The position numbers and the translations under genes were made by a program. Positions 9,200 through 18,900 of a DNA stretch of 64,000 nucleotides are shown in pieces. Under the pieces are notes generated by a model. That model saw nothing but the letters and a program-made list of their open reading frames with translations. It had not been told where the DNA came from and did no database searches. The DNA lies in contig NZ_VTZU01000009.1 in the NCBI RefSeq assembly GCF_008370685.1, positions 62,001 to 126,000 of the forward strand. The letters run 5' to 3'. Source of the stretch: Aquimarina sp. RZ0 (GTDB taxonomy: Bacteria > Bacteroidota > Bacteroidia > Flavobacteriales > Flavobacteriaceae). Each line of letters opens with the position of its first letter. Position 1 is the first letter of the stretch.

Positions 9200-10940
9200 T
9201 ATATCTATACAATGGGAAATAGTTTTTTTGTATATCTTCTTGTTCTAAAATTTTATCTTTATCGCACTCTTTTGCAACTAAATCTTTATAAATATCTGTG
9301 TTTATAATTTTTCTCCCTGTATAATACACAATATCTTCATCATTAGGAAAAAAAGTCTTTTTATACTTATATAGGTTATCATTATCTACTCTTCCTCCCC
9401 CAAGTACATAATACTTATAATTGTATTGTCTAGCCCAATTTATTATTTCTATTTTTAAAAAGTCATTGGGTCTTGTATAGAAGTAATCTGATAATGTTCC
9501 TCCAAGATATGAATACAATGTATCTTCATCGAGCAGCACAAGTTCTGTCGAGATTGGTTTAAAATCTTTATACACCATAGCTATAATAACACTCTCCGGG
9601 TTTTCTGCTATAAAATTTTTAAAATAATCTATGTAATGAAAATATTGAGAATGCGCATTATTACGATGCATTGTTTGTATATAAATATCATAAAAATCCT
9701 TGATGATATCCATAGGTATAGGGTCACTAAAAACCTTGAAATTAAGCCCTTCCTGTAAAGATTTCCTATAATTGTTCCGCACCTTGGATTTAAGCTTAGA
9801 CCACTGCTCCTCTTTATCAATAATTACGCCTTTCACATTTTTGAGGCTAGGAATTAATTCTCCAGAATATTCTTTCTGATTACCTGTAAGACTAAACCGA
9901 ATAAACTCACTAATTATTTTTTTCTTTTCATACCATAAATCTACCTGACGCCAAAAATGTTTTATAATATCCTCATTTATTAAATCTGTATCAAAAAGTG
10001 GTCCACTATATCCGTAAGGAGAAGTAACATCTTTATAAGAAGTATCTTCACCATCAAGATAGATTTTTCGGATATAAAAAGGCATTACAATAATTGGGTT
10101 TCCATTTTTTTCTAAAACAAAATAATTGAGCTGATGCTCATTCATACTTAAGGTATCTAATAACTCTGTTTTGTAGAATGGACTTGAATTATTGAGAGCT
10201 TTCAGGATTTTTTTATATTTTACTAATCCATTAGTGTCTTTGATTCTATATACCTTAAAATTAGTATCCAGAAGCTTACTATTAAGGTAGCTTTCTCCTT
10301 CATTTCTTTTTCTTATAATCTTTGCTGGCACACCATAAGCAACTCTATAGTCTTTAACATCATTGGTAACCACTGCTCCTGCTCCAATGACACTATGCTT
10401 TCCTATAGATAATTTCTGAAGAACTGTTACTCCCAAAGAAACAGCCGTAAACTCTCCCACATGGACCGCACCTCCTATCGTAGCACCAGACGCTAAACTA
10501 GAAAAATTCTTCATTATACAGTCGTGCCCAAAGGTGGCTTTGGTATTAATAATACAAAAATCACCAACCACTGCATCAGTATTCACTATTCCCGAAGCCA
10601 AAATAACTGTTCCTCTACCTATTTCAGAGTATGGACTTATTACGGCAGACGGATGAATCACAGATATAAATTCCAGCTTAGGGCAAGTTTGGCTTAATTT
10701 CTCATACATCAAAAATCTTGTCCAGTTATCTCCTATACCTATAATTGCCTTATTGACACCTTTATTCATCAAATCTGGTATGATTTCTTCTTTACCAAAA
10801 ATTTCGTACCCAAGAACTTTCTCACTAGTTGATTTATACGAATCAATAAAGCCATAAACCTCGTATTCCTGACCTAATTCTATGGCCTCAACTATAACTT
10901 TAGCATGTCCTGAAGCTCCAATTACCAGAACTTTTTCCAT
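9192..10940 (-). CDS. PglD/NeuD-like acetyltransferase fused to a FemAB-like domain
   Basis: 582 residues, far longer than a PglD/NeuD protein (about 200). Residues 1-213 are a complete PglD-like enzyme: nucleotide-sugar-binding Rossmann part (VLVIGASGHAKVIVEA), then a left-handed beta-helix of hexapeptide repeats with the HDC motif (His139, the expected catalytic base) and the closing GVPAKIIRKR. From about residue 229 to the end is a FemAB-like GNAT-fold domain with VLGGGRVDNDNLYKYKKTFF, paralogous to the next gene. The PglD part should acetylate the 4-amino group of the UDP-sugar made by the dehydratase and aminotransferase. The role of the second half is unknown. The frame is continuous across the junction. 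Confidence 0.85.
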   Translation of the reverse strand: MEKVLVIGASGHAKVIVEAIELGQEYEVYGFIDSYKSTSEKVLGYEIFGKEEIIPDLMNKGVNKAIIGIGDNWTRFLMYEKLSQTCPKLEFISVIHPSAVISPYSEIGRGTVILASGIVNTDAVVGDFCIINTKATFGHDCIMKNFSSLASGATIGGAVHVGEFTAVSLGVTVLQKLSIGKHSVIGAGAVVTNDVKDYRVAYGVPAKIIRKRNEGESYLNSKLLDTNFKVYRIKDTNGLVKYKKILKALNNSSPFYKTELLDTLSMNEHQLNYFVLEKNGNPIIVMPFYIRKIYLDGEDTSYKDVTSPYGYSGPLFDTDLINEDIIKHFWRQVDLWYEKKKIISEFIRFSLTGNQKEYSGELIPSLKNVKGVIIDKEEQWSKLKSKVRNNYRKSLQEGLNFKVFSDPIPMDIIKDFYDIYIQTMHRNNAHSQYFHYIDYFKNFIAENPESVIIAMVYKDFKPISTELVLLDEDTLYSYLGGTLSDYFYTRPNDFLKIEIINWARQYNYKYYVLGGGRVDNDNLYKYKKTFFPNDEDIVYYTGRKIINTDIYKDLVAKECDKDKILEQEDIQKNYFPLYRYNE

Positions 10941-11036
10941 ATTTATATTTTATATTTTATCCCTAAAAATTACATATGTACTTCTAAATTTTTCAACATA
11001 TTATAGTACAAAAAGTTAAAACCACTACGATGATTC

Positions 11037-11648
11037 TTATTCATCATCGGTTCCCCTAAAAACTGGCATATTTAGATTAACATCTTTATTAACGTCCTCT
11101 TTTAGTATCACTTTTTTAATTGTTTTTATGACAATCTTAAGATCCAAAAGAGCAGATTGATTATCCACATACCAAACATCATATTCAAATTTTTGCTTCC
11201 AGCTAATTGCATTTCTACCATTAACTTGTGCCCAACCAGTAATTCCGGGCTTAACCTCATGTCTGCGCTTTTGATAATCATTATATAGTGTAAGATACTG
11301 AACTAGCAAGGGTCTGGGACCAATAATACTCATATCTCCTTTTAATACATTAATTAATTGGGGGATTTCATCCAGAGAATATTTTCTAACAAAAGCTCCA
11401 ATTTTAGTAATTCTATATTCATATGGTAACAACTCTCCATCTTCCCCCTTCTTGTCATTCATACTTTTTAGTTTAATGATTTTAAACAGTTTTTCATTCT
11501 TCCCAGGCCTAACCTGAAAGAAAAAGGGTTTACCATTATTAGCAAATAATAAAATAATTATCACTGTAATTAAAATGGGGGATAAAAAAATAATACCTAG
11601 TAAAGCAAGAAAAAAATCAAAAAACCTCTTTATGAATACTTTGTACAT
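11037..11648 (-). CDS. Initiating sugar transferase (PglC/WcaJ C-terminal family), copy 1
   Basis: 203 residues from the ATG at 11648; the frame extends 14 codons upstream, but MYKVFIKRFFDF matches the family start and avoids overlapping the upstream gene. One membrane hairpin lies near residues 12-35. The short phosphoglycosyl transferase core follows: PFFFQVRPGKNEKLFKIIK, then SLDEIPQLINVLKG with the catalytic Asp-Glu, and IGPRPLL and KPGITGWAQVNGRN. It should move a sugar phosphate from a UDP-sugar to undecaprenyl phosphate, starting the repeat unit. A second copy lies about 600 bp upstream (12248-12856), with a formyltransferase gene between them. Confidence 0.93.
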   Translation of the reverse strand: MYKVFIKRFFDFFLALLGIIFLSPILITVIIILLFANNGKPFFFQVRPGKNEKLFKIIKLKSMNDKKGEDGELLPYEYRITKIGAFVRKYSLDEIPQLINVLKGDMSIIGPRPLLVQYLTLYNDYQKRRHEVKPGITGWAQVNGRNAISWKQKFEYDVWYVDNQSALLDLKIVIKTIKKVILKEDVNKDVNLNMPVFRGTDDE

Positions 11649-11661
11649 ACCTATAATTATA

Positions 11662-12264
11662 TTAGTTAGTTTCAAAATGCATGTTTTCAATGACTTTGAA
11701 TGTTTTTACAATGAGTTTTTTTCCTTTTTTTACAAATTTTGGATATAAAGTATCAAAATTATCATCTTCCTCTATTTTTATTGCGGACTGCCCCAAAATA
11801 ACACCCTCATCCAATTTATCATCAATAATATGGGTTGTAACCCCTGTAATCTTTACTCCATAGGCTAATGCATCTTGTATAGCAGTTTTTGTGCCTAAAA
11901 AACTAGGAAATAAAGAAGGATGAATATTTATAATTCTATCAGGAAACGCGGTTAACATTTCATTTTTGATAATATATTTATAATTGAGCATAAAAACATA
12001 ATCAATGTTGCGTTGTTTTAGTTCTTCAATTAATTTTTTCTGATAAGAAATCAGGTCTGGAAAGTCCTTTCTAAAAAGTTGAAGTGTTTCTATCCCACAT
12101 TCTTCGGCCAACTCAGCTGCACCACAAGGTTCTTGTTCATAAACGACCAAAGATAGTATACTCCTTTCCAATTTACCACTCCTAAAAGACTTGATAGTAT
12201 CTCTGGCATTACGTCCCCATCCGGTAACTAATATTGCCCAACAAATTTTATTTTCTATATTCAT
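11662..12264 (-). CDS. PurN-like formyltransferase, probably acting on an amino sugar
   Basis: 200 residues with the formyltransferase fold of PurN and sugar N-formyltransferases. The N-terminal loop is LVTGWGRN (13-19 region). The catalytic triad is visible as Asn113 and His115 in INIHPSLFP and Asp152 in KLDEG. These enzymes use N10-formyl-tetrahydrofolate. Its place between two initiating sugar transferases and near an amino-sugar pathway argues for formylation of a sugar amine rather than purine synthesis, and no purine genes are nearby. The substrate is inferred. Its start overlaps the upstream sugar transferase gene by 17 bp. Confidence 0.8.
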   Translation of the reverse strand: MNIENKICWAILVTGWGRNARDTIKSFRSGKLERSILSLVVYEQEPCGAAELAEECGIETLQLFRKDFPDLISYQKKLIEELKQRNIDYVFMLNYKYIIKNEMLTAFPDRIINIHPSLFPSFLGTKTAIQDALAYGVKITGVTTHIIDDKLDEGVILGQSAIKIEEDDNFDTLYPKFVKKGKKLIVKTFKVIENMHFETN

Positions 12265-12856
12265 CTAAATCCGGTAGTACTGAATTAGGATCTATAACTA
12301 CATCCTTTGAAATTACTACATTTTTAATGGTTGCAAAAATAATCTTAATGTCCTGAATAAAAGAAATATTCTCTACATAAATTACATCTATTGCCAATCG
12401 ATCATCCCAATTTAATAAGTTTCTTCCTGAAACCTGTGCTAAGCCTGTGATTCCTGGCCTAACTGAATGCCTGACTTTTTCATTTTCTTTGTAATATGGT
12501 AAATATCTAATTAACAAAGGTCTTGGGCCAATAAAACTCATTTCTCCTTTTAAAACATTAATCAATTGTGGAATTTCATCTAATGATGTTTTACGTACAA
12601 ATCGACCTACGGGGGTTAAACGATCTTTATCTGGTAATAAATTCCCTTTCGAATCTTTTAAATCATTCATTGTTTTAAATTTTATGATATCAAAAGTTTT
12701 CTCATTTTTTCCAGGTCTCTTCTGTATAAAAAATGGTTTTCCTCTATTTGCTAAAAAAAGAAAGAAGGTAATTAATACAAAAATGGGAGCAATAAAGACT
12801 AGAAGAACTAAGGATGCTATAAAATCAAAACTTCTTTTAATAAAAAACCTGTACAC
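12248..12856 (-). CDS. Initiating sugar transferase (PglC/WcaJ C-terminal family), copy 2
   Basis: 202 residues with the same architecture as the gene at 11037-11648: N-terminal membrane segment (about 10-33), KPFFIQKRPGKNEKTF, the TSLDEIPQLINVLKG catalytic block, IGPRPLLIRYLPYY and RPGITGLAQVSGRNLLNW. The two differ at their C-termini (IDPNSVLPDLDEYRK here). Either both initiate different repeat units or one has changed sugar specificity. The gene begins 3 bp after the CapK-like gene and overlaps the formyltransferase start by 17 bp, so the set is one transcription unit. Confidence 0.92.
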   Translation of the reverse strand: MYRFFIKRSFDFIASLVLLVFIAPIFVLITFFLFLANRGKPFFIQKRPGKNEKTFDIIKFKTMNDLKDSKGNLLPDKDRLTPVGRFVRKTSLDEIPQLINVLKGEMSFIGPRPLLIRYLPYYKENEKVRHSVRPGITGLAQVSGRNLLNWDDRLAIDVIYVENISFIQDIKIIFATIKNVVISKDVVIDPNSVLPDLDEYRK

Positions 12857-12859
12857 TTT

Positions 12860-14167
12860 TTATATTTTAACTTTATTGACTATTGCCCTATGCTTTCCTG
12901 ATGCCAGTAAGGGAATTTCTTTTACAAACTCTAATCTTATGATAGCGTCGTCTCCTAAATATCCTCTAAATTCTTCTATGAATTCATCTTGCTTATCAAA
13001 AGTATTACTTTCAATCTTTAGTTTAAAGAGATATTCATTTTTTGTTTGCTGAATAATTTGTCTTTGTTTTATTTCTTTATATTTATTAATAATCAAAAGT
13101 ATGCTGGTAGATAATATTTCTCCAGATGTATTACGAATCATATCCATTTTTCTTCCTTCTACTCTTGTAAAAACAAGTTTAGTTTTATTATTTACAGTAA
13201 TAAAATCCATAATTCCGATATCGCCAGTGTCATATCGAATAATCGGCATGTTATAATTGAATAGATCTGTAATGACTATGCGTCCTAACTCTCCCGGTTG
13301 CAATCTTTTGTCATTCTCGAGGCTTAGAATCTCCACATAGTAACTTGCTTCATTGATTTCAAAAAAGTCTTCTCCTTGCGGCTGTTGGGCAATCAAACCA
13401 TTCTCTGCATTCGAGTATCTGGACACCATATCAACATTAAAATATTTTTTCATAGCAACTTTTGTTGGTTTATTAAGTCGTTCTGATATACCTACTGCTG
13501 ATTTTAGATTACAATTAATGACATCTGAATTTATAGAATCCAGGTATGTACATATTTTATTATATGAAGATGCATACCCCAACATTCCTTTATTAGACGT
13601 ATCTTTTGATAGTCTAGAAATTAAATCTTTTATACTTTTAGGAGATAAATCAAAAACATCAATGGGTACGATATTTTGTAATAGAGATTGAATTTTATTT
13701 TTCTTTTTAAACATATTCCAAAAGCGTAAATAAAATAATCTATATCCTACATGAAAGCCAATTATCTCAGAAAAATAAATAACATCTGCTATGTTTCTGT
13801 ATTTTTTATTTAAATCCTGATACACAGTAAATGATGCTCCAGTCGATCCACTGGTAGAAACGCTGACTTTCCTTTTATTAAAATACTTTACAGACTTAAA
13901 TTTTTGTGGAAAAGATCGAATCGTATCTTTATTAATTATAGGAAAATTAAGGATATCGGCTACCGCCATACCGCCATAGAATTCTGTAGTATTAGCAGCA
14001 TGAATCAGAAGCTTTCTTAGATATTCTTCTCTTTTTTCTTTACTAAATTCTTGATCAAAATGTTCAGTAATGTACTTAACTTCATTATAATGTCGGCGTA
14101 TTTTGCCGCCTCTAATTGAATCTATGAACCAAAATATATTTTTTCTTACTCGTTCTGCAACCTTCAT
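12860..14167 (-). CDS. CapK/PaaK-like adenylate-forming protein
   Basis: 435 residues from the ATG at 14167 (a TTG seven codons upstream also opens the frame). Similar in layout to phenylacetate-CoA ligase and capsule CapK proteins: a Ser/Thr/Gly-rich phosphate-binding loop VSTSGSTGASF, then the motif RYSNAENGLIAQ, and the hinge/AMP site MPIIRYDTGDIG, ending with a small C-terminal domain around LASGKHRAIVNK. The family activates carboxylates through acyl-adenylates. CapK homologues are frequent in capsule clusters, but their substrates are largely unknown. It could supply an activated acyl group for the decoration enzymes here; this is inference. Confidence 0.8.
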   Translation of the reverse strand: MKVAERVRKNIFWFIDSIRGGKIRRHYNEVKYITEHFDQEFSKEKREEYLRKLLIHAANTTEFYGGMAVADILNFPIINKDTIRSFPQKFKSVKYFNKRKVSVSTSGSTGASFTVYQDLNKKYRNIADVIYFSEIIGFHVGYRLFYLRFWNMFKKKNKIQSLLQNIVPIDVFDLSPKSIKDLISRLSKDTSNKGMLGYASSYNKICTYLDSINSDVINCNLKSAVGISERLNKPTKVAMKKYFNVDMVSRYSNAENGLIAQQPQGEDFFEINEASYYVEILSLENDKRLQPGELGRIVITDLFNYNMPIIRYDTGDIGIMDFITVNNKTKLVFTRVEGRKMDMIRNTSGEILSTSILLIINKYKEIKQRQIIQQTKNEYLFKLKIESNTFDKQDEFIEEFRGYLGDDAIIRLEFVKEIPLLASGKHRAIVNKVKI

Positions 14168-14375
14168 TATCCCAACTTTATTATACAAATAACCAAAGTG
14201 GAGAAATAATCAAAGCCATAATACCTATGATATATCCCAATTAGAAAATTGTAATAAATATTTATCAATCAAACATTTATTACTAATAAAATTATGACAA
14301 TGTTACTTACTCTTTTTTGTTACCATGCAAGTAAAGCAATATATTTTACATATATAAAATTAAATAGCATTTTTT

Positions 14376-15536
14376 TTACAACTGCTTGTATTCTTCCAGC
14401 AATGCTTCCCAAACATATTTCCTCTCATAGTTATTACAAATAGTAGTTCTTGTAACGACAGATAACTGATTTTTATATGCTATGTCAATAATAAACTTCT
14501 CCATGCTCTTAAATAAAGCTTCCGTATCTTTGGTAGGAATAATAGTTCCATTAACACCATCTGAAATAATTTCATTGCAACCGTTAATATTTGTCACAAT
14601 ACTTACCAGTCCCATTGAACCAGCCTGCATCACTACATTAGGAAAACCCTCTCTATAGCTAGGAAATGTAAGAATATCAGAGATTGCAAAATAAGGTCTT
14701 ACATCATTCTGCCAACCTACAGATATAATATTAGGATTTGAATCAATCTCTTTTTCGGATTCTGGAAATAACGGGTCTAGTTCTTTTTCATAAGAACCAA
14801 CAAGTAATAATTTCACGTTCTGAAATTGGGAATTAATCCTTTTGAAAGCATTAATAAGTTCATTAATACCTTTGTCTTTTACTAATCTACCCACAAAAAT
14901 AAATACGATATCAGACGCTTCAATATGTAGTTTCTTTTTTAAATAATTATTATCATCTCCAGAATATAGTTTAGGATCAAAATGAGAAGTATCTATTCCA
15001 TTGGAACTTCCATTAGCAATCACTTTTAGCTTTTGGGGAACGGTATATTTATTTTCTAAAATAATGTCATTGAGCCCAAAAGAATTAGGATAAATCTTAG
15101 TTGCACAAGCATACGTAATCTTTTCTACAAAATCCAGTAACTTTCTTTTGGCTCCTGTTGCTTCCAGAAGTGGTAGCCCTGCTATAGTATGTAATCTATG
15201 AGGAACATTCGCAAACCTTGCAGCTATCATGGATAAAGTTCCGGCTTTTGGTGTATGACTATGAACTATTACAGGTTTTTCTGTCTTAAAAATTTTATAT
15301 AATTTATATACAGCTACAAGATCTTTTATAGGAGTTATCTTACGAGTCATTTCTACAGGAATTACTCTTATCCCTTCTTGCTGTGCTACTTGATCTAAGT
15401 CGCTTACTCCATCAGTTATATCTCCTTTACTAGTAATTCCAACAACCTCATAGTAATCCGACATAAATTTCAATTGCCCTTTTAAAAGCCCTCCCAATGA
15501 CTTAGGAACTGTGGTGATTCTGATAATTTTACCCAT
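14376..15536 (-). CDS. Glycosyltransferase family 4
   Basis: 386 residues, two Rossmann-like halves of the GT-B fold. The N-terminal half has the glycine-rich LGGLLKGQLKFM and the conserved HSHTPKAGTLSMIAAR block followed by HTIAGLPLLEA. The C-terminal half starts near FIFVGRLVKDKGINELI and has the nucleotide-binding ending SYREGFPNVVMQAGSMGLV (acidic E-x7-E type). This is close to the PglA-like group that adds the second sugar to a lipid-linked diNAcBac, which would fit the bacillosamine genes nearby; the donor is not provable from sequence. It is separated by about 210 bp from the CapK-like gene. Confidence 0.9.
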   Translation of the reverse strand: MGKIIRITTVPKSLGGLLKGQLKFMSDYYEVVGITSKGDITDGVSDLDQVAQQEGIRVIPVEMTRKITPIKDLVAVYKLYKIFKTEKPVIVHSHTPKAGTLSMIAARFANVPHRLHTIAGLPLLEATGAKRKLLDFVEKITYACATKIYPNSFGLNDIILENKYTVPQKLKVIANGSSNGIDTSHFDPKLYSGDDNNYLKKKLHIEASDIVFIFVGRLVKDKGINELINAFKRINSQFQNVKLLLVGSYEKELDPLFPESEKEIDSNPNIISVGWQNDVRPYFAISDILTFPSYREGFPNVVMQAGSMGLVSIVTNINGCNEIISDGVNGTIIPTKDTEALFKSMEKFIIDIAYKNQLSVVTRTTICNNYERKYVWEALLEEYKQL

Positions 15537-15906
15537 TTATAATTTTAGAAATAGATTATTCTAATATAACTTTTTCGCAAATATAAATATATAAGCAAGG
15601 GTTTAAGAGATTATAGTTAATTTCTTATTATATATTTTTTGAATTGATTTTAAGGAATCGAATCTTAACACGTCCAATAAGAAGTGAATATTTAAAATTA
15701 CGGGTACACCGCATTTAATTAACTGTTTAATTATCAAACACTTGTGATTATGAAAACTTTAACATTTTTTAATCGACGTAAGTACAATATTGCCGATAAA
15801 AGTACGTTCTTGCATCAAATTATCACTTTACAATTATTTAATGGGCTTACTTTATAAATATTTAAATTTTAATTACTAATTATGTAATCCTTAAACTAAT
15901 TAAGAC
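15537..15906. promoter_or_regulatory. Divergent intergenic region, GT4 versus beta-helix gene
   Basis: 370 bp of AT-rich sequence between two divergent genes. It must hold promoters for both. I see no convincing consensus promoter, no repeat and no ORF in it. Confidence 0.35.
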
Positions 15907-18900
15907 ATGTATCCCAACCCTATTAAATCTATTTTGCTTTGCTCCCTGTTGTTAGTTTTAATTTTACCTTATAGCACAGTATATTCACAGACTGTAAAAG
16001 CATCCAGTTTTGGATATAATTCATCTGATGCAACTAATGCTTTTCAAACTGCATTACGATCTAATAATGATACTATCATAATAGATAAACGAACTTCGGA
16101 CTGGAATGTTAGACCAAGTAAATTATTTGATATAAATAATAAGGTAATTATTTTTGAAAATGGTGTTAAATTAAAAGCGATACCAGGTGAATTTGATAGA
16201 ACCAATGCTCAAATGTTATTTCTTGTTCGTCCAAAAAACTTGAAAATTTTAGGTTATGGAGCAGAAATTATTATGAATAAATCAGAATTATCAAGCTTGC
16301 AACATAGTGAAGGAAGACATGCTATAAATATTAATTCTGGTGATAATGTTACTATTGAAGGGCTTACCATTAGAGATGCTACCGGAGATGGAATATATAT
16401 TGTAGGATCAGGAAAAGATGATTCGTCAAGCTACTCAAAAAATATTACCCTAAGAAATGTAGAAGTTTACAATAGTTTTAGACAAGGGATATCTATCATC
16501 TCAGTAGAAGATTTTCTAGCCGTTAATTGCCGTTTTAGTGATACTAAAGGTACATTACCCGAAGCGGGATTAGATATTGAACCCAATAGCAGTTTTGAAA
16601 GAGTCGTAAATGTGAGATTTGAAAATTGTAGATTTACTGATAATAATCACTCTGGTATTCTCTTGGCTCTTCTAAACTTAGATAGCACTTCTGAAGATGT
16701 TAGTATTAGTTTCACTGATTGTTATCTTACCAATAATCATGTAGAAAGTAATATTTATTCTCCTTCTGAAATTGTTTTGGGTGCTAGTAAAAATTTCAAT
16801 TCTCCAGTTAAAGGAGATGTATCTTTTGAACGAGTATTTGTAGAGAATAGTCAATGGAGAGCTATTTATTCCAGAAAAACTAGTAATTCTTATAATGTTA
16901 ACATAAAAGATTGCGTGTTCAAAAATGTGAGTCAACATCCTACCTATGAATTTAATTCACCTATTTTCTTTGAAGTATCAAGTTATGATGAAACGTCACC
17001 AAATTTGGGTGGTTACAATTTTGATAATGTCATCATAGATTATGAAACAGATCATAAATTCTTTACTGTTTTTGGACATACTACATTATCAGGAGTTTCT
17101 AATTTAACTGGAAATGTTACCGTAATTCACCCTGATCCAGATAATACGATAGAATATAGAAGAGTTCCTGAATTTGACAATATAACTATCAATCATAAAA
17201 CAATTCCCAATTATCCAAAAGCAGATGTTACTATAAAAAGTGTTAATAAAAATGCAATTGAGTCTAATGGAACGGAAGCAGATTTTGAAGTCAAGAGAAC
17301 GGGAGGTGATATAAACTTACCCCTTGCCGTTAATTATACCTTTACAGGAAGAGCCTTGGCTGGATTGGATGTACAGAGGATAACTCCTTTTTTAATAGTA
17401 CCTTCTGGTTCAAGTTCTTTTTCAAAATCGTTAGTTCCTAGAAAAGATAAAATTAAAGAGAATATTGAATTTTTTAAAATTACCACGCAATCTAGTTCAT
17501 ATTATGATAGAGATACTAATGAAAGATCAACAACTGTATATGTTCTGGATGACCCTGATACGGATCCTATAGCAATTGATGATTTTGATACCTATTCTTT
17601 ACAAGGCGATACTAAGAAAACATTCATTCTGGAAAATGACAATACAGGTGATTTTATAGACCCTACATCATTACGATTAATAGATCCTAATGATTCGACT
17701 AATTTACTATCAAGTTATTTCTCTGAAAACATTGGAACCTGGACTATTCAGGATGATAATAGTATTGAATTTTCGCCCTGTATAACTGGAAACTCAAATT
17801 GTACAGAAACATTTGCTGGTGATAATGCAAGCATACAATATAGTATTACTGATCTAGCTGGCATAGAATCTACTTCTGCAACATTGACGCTAACTAGAGA
17901 TGGTGATGTCATACCAGATCCTCTACCGATAGCTATTGATGATGATGCGACGTATACTGCCGGAGAACTTACCGAAGTTGATGTTTTATCTAATGATGAC
18001 ACAGGAGATAGGGTAAATCCTACTACACTTAGAATCATTGATGAATCTCAATCTCCACCAACATATGTAACAGCATTGGTAATACCCAATATTGGTACTT
18101 GGGAAGTTAATACAGAAAATAATACGATTGATTTTAATGCAGAGGATACTCTTACAGATGAATTTGCAATCATAAAGTATATAGTAAAAGATTTTCAGGA
18201 TAATAGTACATCTGCAACTATAAGCCTCAAAAAAAAAGAAGCTCCCATTGATATATTGCCTATTGCTACCGATGACTTCGGTACTTTTACTATTGGAGAA
18301 CCTACAATAGTTGATGTTTCTAGTAATGATACTTCTGGAGATACTATTATTCCTTCTTCTGTAAAAATAATCGATGAAAATGCGAATAATAGCGTAGATC
18401 GTTATGTAACAACATTACAAGTAGAAAATCAGGGATTATGGGAAGTAAACTCAACAAACGGGACTATTACCTTTACTCCAGAAGAAAATATAGCTGAAAA
18501 TGAAGTTTCGATAAGATATAGTATTGAAGACCCTCAGGAAAATAAAGCATTTGCGAGTATATTTCTAACAAAAAATGGAGTTGATCCAGATCCAGATCCA
18601 GATCCAGAAGACCTTCAAGCAGTTGCCAACGATGACAATTTCGAATATGTTTTAGGAGATATAACAGTCATTCCTATTTTGCAAAATGATATTAATACAG
18701 AGGTCTTAGATTTCTCTACATTAAGAATTCTGGATGCTCAAAATAATGAGTTAACTATTTTGGCGAATGATAAGAATGCTGTTTGGAAAGTAAATACTGA
18801 TGATAATACAATTTCTTTTGATTCTTGTATCTTAAAAGAAAACAACGTCTGTACCGAAGTTTTTAATGAAGAAACTACCTCTGCTAGGTATAGTATAAAA

